64,000 bases of DNA from Cuneatibacter caecimuris (GCF_004216775.1 NZ_SGXF01000005.1:1-64000); one strand, 5' to 3'; positions 44,601 to 54,167 are shown, counted from the stretch's first letter. Notes: generated by a model not told the origin, from the letters alone. Numbers and translations are program-made.

Positions 44601-47096
44601 AGACTTGATAAATTTGTTATTGAGCCGAAGAGCATAGACCTTGAGAGATATACAGTTACAGCAACCGCCGGTAAAGGAGGTTCAATTAATCCGGACGGGG
44701 AAACAGAGGCCGCGGAAGGGGAAAGCATAACTTATACAATCACTCCTGATTCCGGATACATGATTTCAGATGTCCTGGTGAATGGGGCGTCCGTAGGAGC
44801 TGTGGCCAGTTATGAGATGGCTGATCTCAGTGGGGACGCAACCATCGAGGCAGTGTTTACTTTTGTGAATTATACAGAGGAAAACCGTTTCCAGTTCCCG
44901 ACAGAAATCGGAGGAGAGGCGGCAACTCTGGAGGCGGAATATTTCATACTGACCAATACCGGAGATAATGAACAGTGGCCGCTGAAGGTTTCAGAGGGAG
45001 ATTGGGCGAGCAATGGGAAATTTATCAATTCGCTGAATGCGAACGATAAGATAACCCTCTATTATAATGCGGCGGAAGCTGGGACATATAAAGTAACCGT
45101 AACCTATCGAAGCGGCGATCCGAATAATAAACTGGTGTGGGCGGAAGCCAATGGAAAGATAGCCTCCGGGGAACAGGCAGCAGGAGCGGACGACGCCGCA
45201 AGGGCAACGCACACCGCAGAATTTGAGCTGGAGGTATTAGAAGCCGGAGAAGGTACATTGGTATTCACAGGCCCTTCCACCCAGTCGCCTCAGACAGATA
45301 AATTTGACATTGTACGTCTGGAAAACGAGCCCCAGTTGCAGGAATTTACAATTACAGCAACCGCCGGGGAAGGAGGAAGCATTAATCCGGAAGGCCAAGT
45401 CACAGTGACAGAAGGTGAGAACCAGACCTTTACCATTGTTCCGGAGGAAGGGTTTGAGATTGCGGACGTTTCGGTGGACGGAATCTCAAAAGGAGCCATT
45501 ACAGAATATACATTTGAAAACGTGAGGGCCGACGGTACCATTCAGGCAACATTTAAAAACATAGAAAAGCCTGTAGAGTTAGATTGGACCGGATTGAATA
45601 CCCAGATTGTGAACGCAGAAGAACGGCTGAAACAGACGGACAGCTACAGGCCCGATGAATTGGCCAAATTGCAGGCATATGTAGACGCAGGCAAAGAGCT
45701 GTATGATAAGGAAGGCGTAACGCAGGATGAGATAGACGCGGCGGCAGAAGCAATTTCTTCTTATCTGGACAGCATGACCCGCATCCAGAGATTTACGATC
45801 ACCGCAACCGCAGGGGAAGGCGGAAGCATCAGCCCGAAAGGGGAGGTGACAGTAGAGGAAGGCGGGAACCAGACCTTTACCATTGTTCCGGAGGAAGGGT
45901 TTGAGATTGCAGACATTGTGGTGGATGGAACCTCAAAAGGAGCCGTTGCGGAATACACATTTGAAAACGTGAAGGCTGACGGTACCATCAAAGCGATCTT
46001 TAAAAGGATAGAAAAACCTGTTGTGATCGATAAGACCGGATTGAACAGCCAGATTCAAAATGCAGAGGAACGGCTGAAGCAGACGGACATCTACAGAGCG
46101 GATGACCTGGAAAAACTGCAGGTTCTTGTGGACGCAGGCAAGGCTGTGTATAGAAATGAAGCGGCATCCCAGGAGGAAGTAGACGCGGCGGCCGAAGCAA
46201 TTCGTACTTATATGGAGCGCATGGCTCCAATTCAGAAATTTACGATTACAGCCGCCGCAGGGGAAGGCGGAAGCATAAATCCCAGCGGTAAAGTAGTTGT
46301 AAAAGAAGGCGACAGCCAGACATTTGAAATTGTTCCGTCAGAGGGCTATGAAATAGCGGATGTGACCGTAAACGGCCAGTCAAAAGGAGCTGTTTCCAGG
46401 TATACTTTTGATGCGGTAACAGCGGACGCTGAAATTACAGCTGTCTTTAAAGCAGTTGAAGAACCGACAGTCCCGGAGGCCGGCAAGGTGACAGATGATA
46501 CAAATGCGGACAAAAATGCCGCCGGCGCGGATATTGTAACCTCCATGGATGATTTGGCGGACATGGTACTGTCTGAGGAAGATAAGGATGAACTGGAAGC
46601 CGGTAAAGACATATCAATCAGACTGGTTGTCTCTGATCTGTCAGAGGGCGATCTGTCAGAAACAGATAGAAATCTGATACTTGCTGCCATAGGGGACCGC
46701 ACTGTCGGAACATACTTTGATTTCCGCCTGTTTAAGGAAGTTGGAGGTAATGCAACAGAGATTGCCGAAACAAAGGGTGAAATTACCGTTTCCCTGAAAG
46801 TGCCGGAAAGCCTGCTGAACCAGGACGGCTCGGTTGAAAGAACATACAGCATGATGCGCCTGCACGATGGCAGGGCGGAACTGCTGAAGTGTGATTTTGA
46901 CGGAAGTGCAGTAACATTTAAAACAGATAAATTCTCAACATATGTTCTTGTTTACAGCGATGCAGAAAAAACCCCTTCAGTGGATACCGGGGACAGCACA
47001 AATATCATCCTGTGGTTTGCGCTGATGGCAGCCGCAGTTGCCGGTATGACTGTGATGAAGAGAAAGCGCGTAAACAGAGGGGTGCAGACCCGCTGA
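41655..47096 (+). CDS. Cell-wall-anchored multidomain GH29 alpha-L-fucosidase
   Basis: An 1813-residue exported enzyme that removes terminal alpha-1,3/1,4-linked fucose from glycans. Order seen: signal peptide (1-32); GH29 catalytic domain (about 50-400) with VTAKHHDGFCIWNS and the likely nucleophile D235 in EIWMDG; an F5/8-type C (CBM32-like) domain (about 395-530); a beta-sandwich module (about 540-660); Calx-beta-like (665-770); FIVAR-like helices; two similar CBM-like modules (about 845-990, 1080-1215) each with GDWASNGK; four InlB-B-like repeats with FIVAR units; then an SVDTGD motif, a hydrophobic helix and a basic tail forming a wall-sorting signal. The start follows AGGAGGAAGGAG. Forms an operon with the GH95 gene 42 bases downstream. 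Confidence 0.92.
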   Translation: MRKRGLGSKILCGVLAFGLCFNVPYSSAAAGESVTENGFIADGELQNNSTPEPEAWGAVPNANQYQYQKEEMAAFCHFGPNTFNEVEWGENYGDKTPDEIFTLEKDFDADTLVKSLKDAGFKKVIVTAKHHDGFCIWNSAYTDYDIANTSYKDGNGDILAELSKACTEQNMEMGLYLSPWDIHEPSYGYHDANGNPTTPENDVLDYNEHYNNQLIEILGNDKYGNAGHFNEIWMDGAKGSGANAQVYDFEKWFDTIQSYEGKKGGYEEDCLLYGAGAHTTVAWVGNEDGRASETAWSKGKIINNSLDTNNVGGVKKGYEDGTNWAVIEADTSITSGWFWGTKKKTPKSLSDFGNIYFNTVGRNATLLLNVPPNNEGTVDKEILDRLAEFGKEINDTFQVNLAEGAACSASEVRGNDVAFKAGNVIDGRDDTYWAAEDGTTKASLIIDLGAEKTFDVISLEEAIQLGQRIKAHKVEYRTGNGEWKTFSEGTTIGAKRLHRRSAVKADQVKVTVETSQAAPMLSEVGIFKASEKFQIGGVNAPEGMEILDVADSSHFKINGWTLENDVKFLNGTNIWSSNNNPVQLTFKGTKVYLMGSTKQSSAGMADIYIDGNKAGSFNRVTGKDAFGQVLYVSEDLEDGEHTLELRKTGGTIALEAAYVINNGGKGMIELEQSSYTMNEDETINVVVNRVGGTNGEVTAILEPNPGSAIQDDFDTAPKVITIGDGENKGTVPVTTRRNYNTTGDREFSIQLTTPSEGLIIGFAKTASVTIRDAEGINEEKLQALVDECAALIPEHYTNGWDVLQEKINAAKEILAAGEAERGQLQAAYSALETAKEALVKREKYTAEDPFCFPWKAGSSSILEAEFAETITESNPNDRYKVGIREGDWASNGKYINSLNVNDVVEYPYFAEKTGIYKATLTYQSGSTNNKLSWSEKDNKIKGNEVSAGANNAAEVHTVEFEFEVLEAGAGTLIFTGPNGDSPRLDKFVIEPKSIDLERYTVTATAGKGGSINPDGETEAAEGESITYTITPDSGYMISDVLVNGASVGAVASYEMADLSGDATIEAVFTFVNYTEENRFQFPTEIGGEAATLEAEYFILTNTGDNEQWPLKVSEGDWASNGKFINSLNANDKITLYYNAAEAGTYKVTVTYRSGDPNNKLVWAEANGKIASGEQAAGADDAARATHTAEFELEVLEAGEGTLVFTGPSTQSPQTDKFDIVRLENEPQLQEFTITATAGEGGSINPEGQVTVTEGENQTFTIVPEEGFEIADVSVDGISKGAITEYTFENVRADGTIQATFKNIEKPVELDWTGLNTQIVNAEERLKQTDSYRPDELAKLQAYVDAGKELYDKEGVTQDEIDAAAEAISSYLDSMTRIQRFTITATAGEGGSISPKGEVTVEEGGNQTFTIVPEEGFEIADIVVDGTSKGAVAEYTFENVKADGTIKAIFKRIEKPVVIDKTGLNSQIQNAEERLKQTDIYRADDLEKLQVLVDAGKAVYRNEAASQEEVDAAAEAIRTYMERMAPIQKFTITAAAGEGGSINPSGKVVVKEGDSQTFEIVPSEGYEIADVTVNGQSKGAVSRYTFDAVTADAEITAVFKAVEEPTVPEAGKVTDDTNADKNAAGADIVTSMDDLADMVLSEEDKDELEAGKDISIRLVVSDLSEGDLSETDRNLILAAIGDRTVGTYFDFRLFKEVGGNATEIAETKGEITVSLKVPESLLNQDGSVERTYSMMRLHDGRAELLKCDFDGSAVTFKTDKFSTYVLVYSDAEKTPSVDTGDSTNIILWFALMAAAVAGMTVMKRKRVNRGVQTR
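45345..46238 (+). repeat. Two in-frame 447-base tandem units in the GH29 gene
   Basis: Units at 45345-45791 and 45792-46238 each encode one InlB-B-like repeat (starting FTITATAGEGGSI) plus one FIVAR-like helical unit, 149 residues per unit with exact period 447. A third beta-repeat without its helical unit begins at 46239. Similarity is high at both protein and base level. Confidence 0.85.
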
Positions 47097-47138
47097 GGCG
47101 TGCCCTAAAAAGAGTTATCCAAGGAGAAAAAAGGAAAA

Positions 47139-50100
47139 ATGAGTAAAAAAGGGAATAAGTTTATCAGTATGACACTGTGTGTGGTATTGGTGCTGTCAAG
47201 CTTATTGTACTCTCCCGTCAGAGCGGAGGAGGCGAAAGCCTCCGCTTCTCCTGCAGGTCTGGAGATGTGGTATGATAAGCCGGCAACGCGGAAGAACTGG
47301 GTCAGCAGTTCCACCACCAGTGCGGATGACCTGCAGCCGCTGACAATCGGAAACGGCTATATGGGCGCCGCATTTTACGGGGATTTGCAGAATGAGAAAC
47401 TGCAGCTGAGCGAAAAGACCATCTGGAAGAGCGGGCCTAACTCCAGAGCGGATTATGACGGCGGCAACAAAACCGGCGGCAACAAACTAGTGCCGGAACT
47501 TCGGGAAGCCGCATTTGAATATGACCAGAAGACGGTAGACGATATTATGAAAACCGGCCTTCTGTACGGCAAAGGCCTGATTTACCGGGGCGCCTATCAG
47601 ACGTTCGGCAATCTGAATCTGAAGTTTGAAGGACAGCCCTCCAATACGCCGGAAGATTACCGGAGATACCTGAATCTGGAGGAGGCAACCGGCGGTGTGG
47701 AATATACATATGACGGCGTTACCTATACCAGGGAGTATTTTGCCAATTATCCATCCAATGTGATGGCGTTCAAGCTGTCCGCAAGCGAAGAAGGCAAGAT
47801 GAACTTCACAATCAATCTGGAACCCTTTACGAAGGAAGGGATTGACGGCAACGGCAACGGGACGGGAAAAGAGACAAAAGTCAATGTAAAGAAGGAGATA
47901 GAAGGAAAAGACACGCTGATTGTGACGGCGAATGTGAAGAGCAACGACATGAAGGTTGCCTCCGGACTGCGCGTGCTGAATGACGGCGGAGAGTTGATTC
48001 CCACAGAGGACAAGGATATCCGGGTAAAGGATGCGGACTCCGTAGTGATCCTTCTGACCATTGGAACAGATTACAAAAACGAGTGGCCTGATTATACCGG
48101 CGAAGACCCGCTCCCGGCGGTTCGTGAACGCATTGACGCAGCGGCCGGAAAAGGCTATGAAGAGCTGCGGAAAGAACACATTGCGGACTATGAAGAGATC
48201 TTCGGAACCGTGCATGTGGAATTCGGACAATTTGACAATAAGAAACCAACCAATGAACTGCTCCGCGATTATCAGAAGGGTTTCAAAGCAGGAGATTTAT
48301 CCGATAACAAATATCGTGAATTAGAAGCGCTGACCTTCCAGTTTGGAAGATACGCGCTGATATCATCCTCCAGAGCAGGCTCCCTTCCTGCGAACCTTCA
48401 GGGGGTATGGAATGACAACAACAATCCGATGTGGAGTTCAGACTATCATCTGAATGTCAATCTGGAGATGAACTATTGGCCGGCCATGAATACGAATATG
48501 GCGGATACCATGCTTCCGCTGATTGATTATATGGAGAGCCTGCGCGAGCCGGGCAGGGTAACAGCCAGAGAGTATCTGGGAATCGAGGATGGCGGATGGA
48601 CGGTGAACTGTTCCAACAATCCCTTCGGATACACCAGCCCGCATGACACTTACAATTATGCGCTGAATCCTGCTTCTTCGGCATGGCTGAGCGCGAATAT
48701 TTACGATTATTATCTGTTTACGGGCGATGAAGAAATGCTGCGGGAACACATTTATCCCATCATGAAAGAAGCGGCAGAGGCATTGTCCAAGCTGCTGGTG
48801 GAAGACCCGCGGGACGGCACATTGGTTATTGCTCCCAGCTTCTCCTCTGAACACGGACCTGTGACGGTGGGAACCACTTATGAGCAGTCGCTGACATATC
48901 AGCTCTTTGAAAATGTAATTGAAAGCAGCCGGATCGTGGGAGAGGGCGATACAGAATTTATTAATACGCTTGCGAAACAGAAAGAACGCCTTGATCCCAT
49001 CCGCATCGGCGAGTGGGGGCAGATCAAAGAGTGGAGAGAAGAAGATATCGTGGAAATCGGCGATCTAATGAACTCTGCGGATTCCGGGAAAAACCACAGG
49101 CACAATTCCCATCTGCTGGGACTTTATCCGCTGTTTATGGTTACGCCGGAGACGCCGGATGAATTTGCCGCGGCAAAGGTATCTATGGAGGACCGGGGAA
49201 ACGACAACACCGGCTGGTCCCGGGCGCATAAGATGAACTTATGGGCGCGGCTGCTGGACGGAACCAATGCTATGGAGTGCTACAGCGGAATTTTGGCGGA
49301 ACGCACGATTTCCAGCCTGTTCGATGTACACCCGCCCTTTCAGATTGACGGAACGCTGGGCCTGACTGCAGGCGTGGGCGAAATGCTTCTGCAGAGCCAT
49401 GCAGGTTATGTACAGCCGATTCCGGCATTGCCAAAAGAGTGGAAAACTGGAAGCTTTGAAGGATTGGCCGCACGCGGCAATTTTGAAGTAGACGCGGCCT
49501 GGGAAGAGGATGCGCTGACAAGCATGCGTGTTCTTTCCAATAAAGGAAATGATTTGAGACTGCGTTACAACGGGATTGCTAAGGCTGTTGTGACGGATAC
49601 GCAGGGAAAAACAGTGGCATTTACCGTGGAAGACGACAATACCATCTTTTTTGCCACGGATGCGGGCATGACTTACACAGTTACCATGAGCGGGAAGAAT
49701 CCGTCCGCATATCAGGCGGCAGCGCCGTCTGCAAAAGAAAAACCGGCGCCGGCAAAGAGCGCTACTGTATATCAGATTCCCGCCGGATTCCAGGAATTTG
49801 GCAAATCTGACAGAGAACTTCCGATTTCCAGAGCGGCTCTTGAGGGACAGGACGGAGCGGATGTGCGGATGTATTATGATTCCGGGCTGGGCGACTTGTC
49901 CTTTATCGCATATCAGCTTCCGGTCAAAGAGAAAACGGCTGCAGTTTCAGTTGTTGACAGAGGGACCGGCGAAGTCATCGCACAGCGGCTGGTGGATGTG
50001 GCACATTACAGTGGTCTGAAAGCAGACTTCTCTGTTGCGGCGAATTTGGCAGGTACATTTGAAGTATTGATGCAGTTTGAAGGAAGCAGCGAATATGTCA

Positions 50101-53100
50101 GCCGCATTTTTACAGTGTCAGAGGGAGGAGATGTGTTCGACATCGCGTCTTTGACGCAGGAATACGATCGGACAAAAGGACTTCTGGCAAGAGATTACAC
50201 GGATGAAAGCTGGAAAACGCTGCAGACAGCAAGAGCAAATGCGCTTCCGGTAATTGAAGCGGGAACAACTGATTCTCTTCGCAGGATGACGGTTCTCAGA
50301 GAGCAGATGGCATATGCAAGAGAGCATCTTGCTCCGCGGAATCAGACAAAGACAATAGCGGCGTCAGACAGCTCCGTAGCGAAAGAAGGAAACTGGTCCG
50401 CATCCGGCTCAAAGGCCACGAGTACAGCAAACGGCGATACGCTGACGATTCCGTTCTATGGAGAGGGTATCACCGTGCTGGGCAGGATTAATCAGGACTG
50501 CGGAAAGGTAGAAGTATATCTGGACGGCGCGCTGGATAAGACAGTGGATCTGTACTGCCTGGAAAGCGGAAGCGATAATGCGGAGATCTATAAGAAAAGA
50601 GAGCTTCCGCCGGGCAATCACACGCTGACTTTAAAACATACGGGCGCGAGAAATTATGCGACGGATAATAAAGTCGTAATCAATCAGTTTAACATTGATG
50701 CTCCGGCAAAAGGAACCCTGGTAACCGGAGAAAATCTGTTATTGAATAAAACGGTATCGGCAACAAATACATACAAGAACAATGCAACATACGGACCGGA
50801 CAAGGCGGTGGACGGCAGCAGCAGCACCCGTTGGGCAACTGACGACAATGTGTCGCCTATTACCATGACCTTCCATTTGGGACAGGAAGAGACCTTTAAT
50901 TACCTTGTAATCAAAGAGGCTTCAGGATTTACGAACCGTGTGGCTTCATTTACAGTTGAAGCAAATATAGGCGGAGTGTGGAAGGAAATTGGAAAGGGAG
51001 GCGGCATAGGCGCAAGCCTTGGAGTCGAACTTCCGGATACAACAGCTTCGGAAATCCGTGTGGTATTTACCATGAGCGGAGCGCAGGGCGTGACATTGTC
51101 TGAAATAGAGCTGTACAACAGTTATTATGATACGCACCAGGCAACTGCCCAGAGCGTCGCGGATGCGTTTGTGGTATACCAGCCGAAGAAGGGGGCGGAC
51201 CGTATCGTGAACTCTGTTGTGCCGCTGGGCTTTGATGCGGTAATCACAGGGTGTGACAATGAGGACGTGGTTTCTCTCGACGGAACGATTACTGCGCCGC
51301 TTCAGGATACAGACGTGACGCTGACCTATACGATAACAAACCAGGCGGATGGTTCAACAGCCACGAAGACAGTGGTTGTGACGGTAAAAGCAGATGAAGC
51401 GCTGACGGTGGAGGCTGTGGCGGATATGCTGAATGTACAGCAGCCGACAGAGAATTCAACTGTATTGATTCCGTCCGTGCTGCCCAGCGGATACCTTCTG
51501 GAAATCGTGGGGACGAGTGATGAAACGGTCATTGATAAGAGCGGCGCGATTTTGGACCATGAAACAGAGACAACTGTAGAGGTGACTTACCGCATAACAA
51601 AGCTGGCAGATAATACAACTGCGGAACGTACCTTCACTATTGTAGTTCCTGCGGAAGAAGCAGAAGCAGAGACCGAAGTGATCGAATGCGACAATCCGGC
51701 AATTAAATACAGTACGGAAGTAGCCCCGTCCTCCAACGGTCTTGCGAATCAGTGGTTCTTCCAGAGCAACGCGGCGGACCAGGGCGGTAAGGTTACGGCG
51801 TATAAGTGGACAGCCGGCGAGGCTCCTTGGTTTGAGCTCACGTTTGAGGGCGAAGAAGTCACAATTCTGAACCGGACAGGAACCGACGAGTACGACTACC
51901 AAATTACCGTATATGATGAGGAGGGCAATGAAGTTGCCGCAGGAACGGCGAAATGTAACGACGAAAAGGGCAACCAAAAAGAAGTATACAAACTGACCGG
52001 ACTGACGCCTGGAAAATATACTCTGCGCGGGGAAAGTATCCTGAGCGAAGGCGGACCGTATTCTGTACTGGACGGCTTTATCGTATCCGGAAAGAAGCCT
52101 TCCGAAAGCACGGATGCGGATAAGACCGCATTGAATGCAGCAATAGAAAAAGCGGCGGAAATCATAAAGAGCGGTAAGTTAGAGAAGATTTCCTACGAAC
52201 ATAAGCGCATGTTTATGAACGCGTACAATGAAATGCTGGTAACGAGGGATGATCCGATGGCAGCGCAGGAACAGGTGGACTCTGCGGCAGGAGAGATGAT
52301 GCAGGTGCTGTCACTGCTGACAGATAAGACCGCGCTGGCTGAGGCTTTGAATGAAGCGGGCGACAGACTGTCTGCTCCGGAGAATTATAACCCCGATGCA
52401 GTCGACAAACTGAGTGGCGCCATGGATGCGGCCGAAAGGGTTCTGGAAGATGAGAACGCATTCAAAGACGAGATTGACAAAGCCCTCAAGACACTTGTAG
52501 AAGCCATCGAGGATATGGAGCTTAACAAGAAGGACTGGGTTCCTCTGGAGAATCTGGTAACAGAAGGCAGCAAGATCATGGCGGAAATCGAAGCAGGCAA
52601 ATATGTAGAAGATGACATGCTGGCTGTTTATATCGAGCTTTATAAAAAGGCTGTTGAGATGCTGGATAACAGAGCCGGGGCGACCGCCGATGAAGTAGAA
52701 GAGCTGACTAACAGTCTCAAAGACGCAGCAGGAAAGCTGCAGCTGAAGGAGGAGACAGAACCTACTGAGAGTGAATCCAGCACGGAGGAGACAGAACCTA
52801 CTGAGAGTGAATCCGGCACGGAGGAGACACGGCCTACAGAGGCGGAAACAGAAGAGCCCAGCCATGTGGAGACGAATCCTGTAGAAACTGACCCAACAAA
52901 ACCTACCCATGAAGAGACAGACCCAGTGGAAACGGGTGGGACAGAGACTGATCCTTCTGTAACTGAAAGCAGCACGGAAGAGACAGATCCTGCCGAAACG
53001 GAAAGCAGTACAGAGGAGACAGAAGAACCTGGCGAATCCGATGCAGAAGTGAAGACAGATAAGCTGGAGCAAGCCATCGGAAAAGCGGAGATGCTGAAGG

Positions 53101-53420
53101 CAGAAGATTATACGGCAGAGAGCTTTGCAAAGGTAGAAGAGGCTTTGAACGCTGCATGGAAAGCGATGGATGCAAAGACCCAGAAGGAAGTGGATGATGC
53201 AGAAAAAGCATTGAATGACGCCATTGAAGATCTGGTCCCCGCATCTGCAGAGAGCAGCATGGAAAGCAGCCCCCAAGAAAGCGAGAGCACTCCCGGTACA
53301 GGAGATGCCACAAACTTCAAATGGCTGGCAGCAGTTATGGTGATCGCGCTGGCAGCAGCGGCAGGAGCAGCTATAACCATGCAGATCGCGGGCAGAAAGA
53401 GAAGAAAAAACAATAGGTAA
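47139..53420 (+). CDS. Cell-wall-anchored multidomain GH95 alpha-L-fucosidase
   Basis: A 2093-residue exported enzyme of GH95, a family of inverting fucosidases acting mainly on alpha-1,2-linked fucose. A signal peptide (1-30) precedes the GH95 unit (about 40-850), where LQPLTIGNGYMGA, the NVNLEMNYW asparagines, the PSFSSEHGP glutamate region and HPPFQIDG near 735 match the catalytic centre. Beyond it lie a CBM-like sandwich (about 1085-1190), an F5/8-type C domain (about 1198-1327), two Ig-like repeats (1330-1505), another sandwich, FIVAR helices (1657-1860 and about 1970-2035) separated by a Glu/Thr-rich stalk, and a TPGTGD sorting motif with hydrophobic helix and basic tail. It follows the GH29 gene by 42 bases. 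Confidence 0.92.
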   Translation: MSKKGNKFISMTLCVVLVLSSLLYSPVRAEEAKASASPAGLEMWYDKPATRKNWVSSSTTSADDLQPLTIGNGYMGAAFYGDLQNEKLQLSEKTIWKSGPNSRADYDGGNKTGGNKLVPELREAAFEYDQKTVDDIMKTGLLYGKGLIYRGAYQTFGNLNLKFEGQPSNTPEDYRRYLNLEEATGGVEYTYDGVTYTREYFANYPSNVMAFKLSASEEGKMNFTINLEPFTKEGIDGNGNGTGKETKVNVKKEIEGKDTLIVTANVKSNDMKVASGLRVLNDGGELIPTEDKDIRVKDADSVVILLTIGTDYKNEWPDYTGEDPLPAVRERIDAAAGKGYEELRKEHIADYEEIFGTVHVEFGQFDNKKPTNELLRDYQKGFKAGDLSDNKYRELEALTFQFGRYALISSSRAGSLPANLQGVWNDNNNPMWSSDYHLNVNLEMNYWPAMNTNMADTMLPLIDYMESLREPGRVTAREYLGIEDGGWTVNCSNNPFGYTSPHDTYNYALNPASSAWLSANIYDYYLFTGDEEMLREHIYPIMKEAAEALSKLLVEDPRDGTLVIAPSFSSEHGPVTVGTTYEQSLTYQLFENVIESSRIVGEGDTEFINTLAKQKERLDPIRIGEWGQIKEWREEDIVEIGDLMNSADSGKNHRHNSHLLGLYPLFMVTPETPDEFAAAKVSMEDRGNDNTGWSRAHKMNLWARLLDGTNAMECYSGILAERTISSLFDVHPPFQIDGTLGLTAGVGEMLLQSHAGYVQPIPALPKEWKTGSFEGLAARGNFEVDAAWEEDALTSMRVLSNKGNDLRLRYNGIAKAVVTDTQGKTVAFTVEDDNTIFFATDAGMTYTVTMSGKNPSAYQAAAPSAKEKPAPAKSATVYQIPAGFQEFGKSDRELPISRAALEGQDGADVRMYYDSGLGDLSFIAYQLPVKEKTAAVSVVDRGTGEVIAQRLVDVAHYSGLKADFSVAANLAGTFEVLMQFEGSSEYVSRIFTVSEGGDVFDIASLTQEYDRTKGLLARDYTDESWKTLQTARANALPVIEAGTTDSLRRMTVLREQMAYAREHLAPRNQTKTIAASDSSVAKEGNWSASGSKATSTANGDTLTIPFYGEGITVLGRINQDCGKVEVYLDGALDKTVDLYCLESGSDNAEIYKKRELPPGNHTLTLKHTGARNYATDNKVVINQFNIDAPAKGTLVTGENLLLNKTVSATNTYKNNATYGPDKAVDGSSSTRWATDDNVSPITMTFHLGQEETFNYLVIKEASGFTNRVASFTVEANIGGVWKEIGKGGGIGASLGVELPDTTASEIRVVFTMSGAQGVTLSEIELYNSYYDTHQATAQSVADAFVVYQPKKGADRIVNSVVPLGFDAVITGCDNEDVVSLDGTITAPLQDTDVTLTYTITNQADGSTATKTVVVTVKADEALTVEAVADMLNVQQPTENSTVLIPSVLPSGYLLEIVGTSDETVIDKSGAILDHETETTVEVTYRITKLADNTTAERTFTIVVPAEEAEAETEVIECDNPAIKYSTEVAPSSNGLANQWFFQSNAADQGGKVTAYKWTAGEAPWFELTFEGEEVTILNRTGTDEYDYQITVYDEEGNEVAAGTAKCNDEKGNQKEVYKLTGLTPGKYTLRGESILSEGGPYSVLDGFIVSGKKPSESTDADKTALNAAIEKAAEIIKSGKLEKISYEHKRMFMNAYNEMLVTRDDPMAAQEQVDSAAGEMMQVLSLLTDKTALAEALNEAGDRLSAPENYNPDAVDKLSGAMDAAERVLEDENAFKDEIDKALKTLVEAIEDMELNKKDWVPLENLVTEGSKIMAEIEAGKYVEDDMLAVYIELYKKAVEMLDNRAGATADEVEELTNSLKDAAGKLQLKEETEPTESESSTEETEPTESESGTEETRPTEAETEEPSHVETNPVETDPTKPTHEETDPVETGGTETDPSVTESSTEETDPAETESSTEETEEPGESDAEVKTDKLEQAIGKAEMLKAEDYTAESFAKVEEALNAAWKAMDAKTQKEVDDAEKALNDAIEDLVPASAESSMESSPQESESTPGTGDATNFKWLAAVMVIALAAAAGAAITMQIAGRKRRKNNR
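52749..52820 (+). repeat. 36-base tandem repeat in the GH95 stalk
   Basis: Two nearly identical 36-base units (52749-52784, 52785-52820) encode EETEPTESESST-like 12-residue repeats, followed by further degenerate copies to about 53030. The Glu/Thr/Pro-rich stretch is a likely extended spacer through the cell wall. Confidence 0.75.
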
Positions 53421-53601
53421 CAGTATTTTAAATTCTGCATGCTCTGCCTTTTGCTATAGGAAGTTCAGGGTTGAAGAGACGTAACGTGCGTGGAGCCGGA
53501 TCTGTCGGTCATCTGTGACCGGAGAAGGCTGACGGAAGAAGGCTGCAATGGAGCGCCGGACTGGGCGATTGAAATTGCTTTATTCATTTAGTGTATAAAA
53601 A
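53421..53601. other. Gene-free stretch after the GH95 gene
   Basis: No ORF, tRNA or clear terminator for the fucosidase operon was seen. A short dyad CGGTCATCTGTGACCG occurs at 53506-53521 without a T-run. The base composition changes here from moderate GC to A+T-rich. Confidence 0.5.
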
Positions 53602-53641
53602 TACAGGACAGCAGTTAATTTATTATAGCTGCTGTCCTGTA
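53602..53641 (-). terminator. Terminator of the minus-strand unknown gene
   Basis: TACAGGACAGCAG (53602-53614) pairs perfectly over 13 bases with CTGCTGTCCTGTA (53629-53641). On the minus strand it is followed by TTTTTATAC. Confidence 0.85.
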
Positions 53642-53687
53642 AACTTTGTAATTAAATAATAATTTATGGAACTTAACTATTTTGTCG

Positions 53688-54134
53688 CTATGAAGTGGAC
53701 TTACGCACAGTAACCTCTGCACAGACCAGCCTAACTATTTGCTCTGCTGTTTCGTTTGTCAGTAGGAAGAACATTCCGCCATTACGGCATTTTTTATGTG
53801 TATCGCCATTCAATGTATAAACAAAACCTTTAACACAGGTATCCCTACAAGCAGTAGGGTCAATAAGTCTCTTGCAGTCACGAGAAGTAGTCATTTCCTT
53901 CTGCATTTCAGCAGGTAAAGAGGCAATTATATCCTCATACTTGCCAGCATTGTCTCCATAAATGCGTGCAAAAACACCCGACTTCCGAAACACCCAATTC
54001 ATTATAGTTTTCTTATCAAGTTGGTAGGAAGCAGCATAACCGCTCTTTGCTTCTTTGATTACAAGGTCACAGCCTTGTTCAATAAGTTTTTCAACAAAAC
54101 TTGTACACTTAATGCAAAGCAAAATGGCATTCAA
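53688..54134 (-). CDS. Unknown cysteine-containing protein
   Basis: A protein of about 148 residues (TTG start used at 54134) that I cannot assign. It begins LNAILLCIKCTSFVEKLIEQ (20 shown), continues with a YQLDKKTIMNWVFRKSGVFARIYGD segment, and has four closely spaced cysteines towards the end (CKRL, TACRDTCVKG, KKCRNGG), suggesting metal binding or a disulphide. Similar clostridial proteins exist as far as I recall, without known function. No ATG or ribosome site precedes the conserved part, and the frame runs into the start of the divergent AraC gene, so the 5' end may be truncated. Base composition is A+T-rich compared with the fucosidase genes. Confidence 0.6.
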   Translation of the reverse strand: MNAILLCIKCTSFVEKLIEQGCDLVIKEAKSGYAASYQLDKKTIMNWVFRKSGVFARIYGDNAGKYEDIIASLPAEMQKEMTTSRDCKRLIDPTACRDTCVKGFVYTLNGDTHKKCRNGGMFFLLTNETAEQIVRLVCAEVTVRKSTS

Positions 54135-54167
54135 TACTTTAATATATAAAACACGGAGGATCAATAT

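Noticed and set aside
45345-46238. CRISPR-like repeat array
   Set aside because: The repeats are long, in frame and protein-coding; no short direct repeats with unique spacers were found anywhere in the window.
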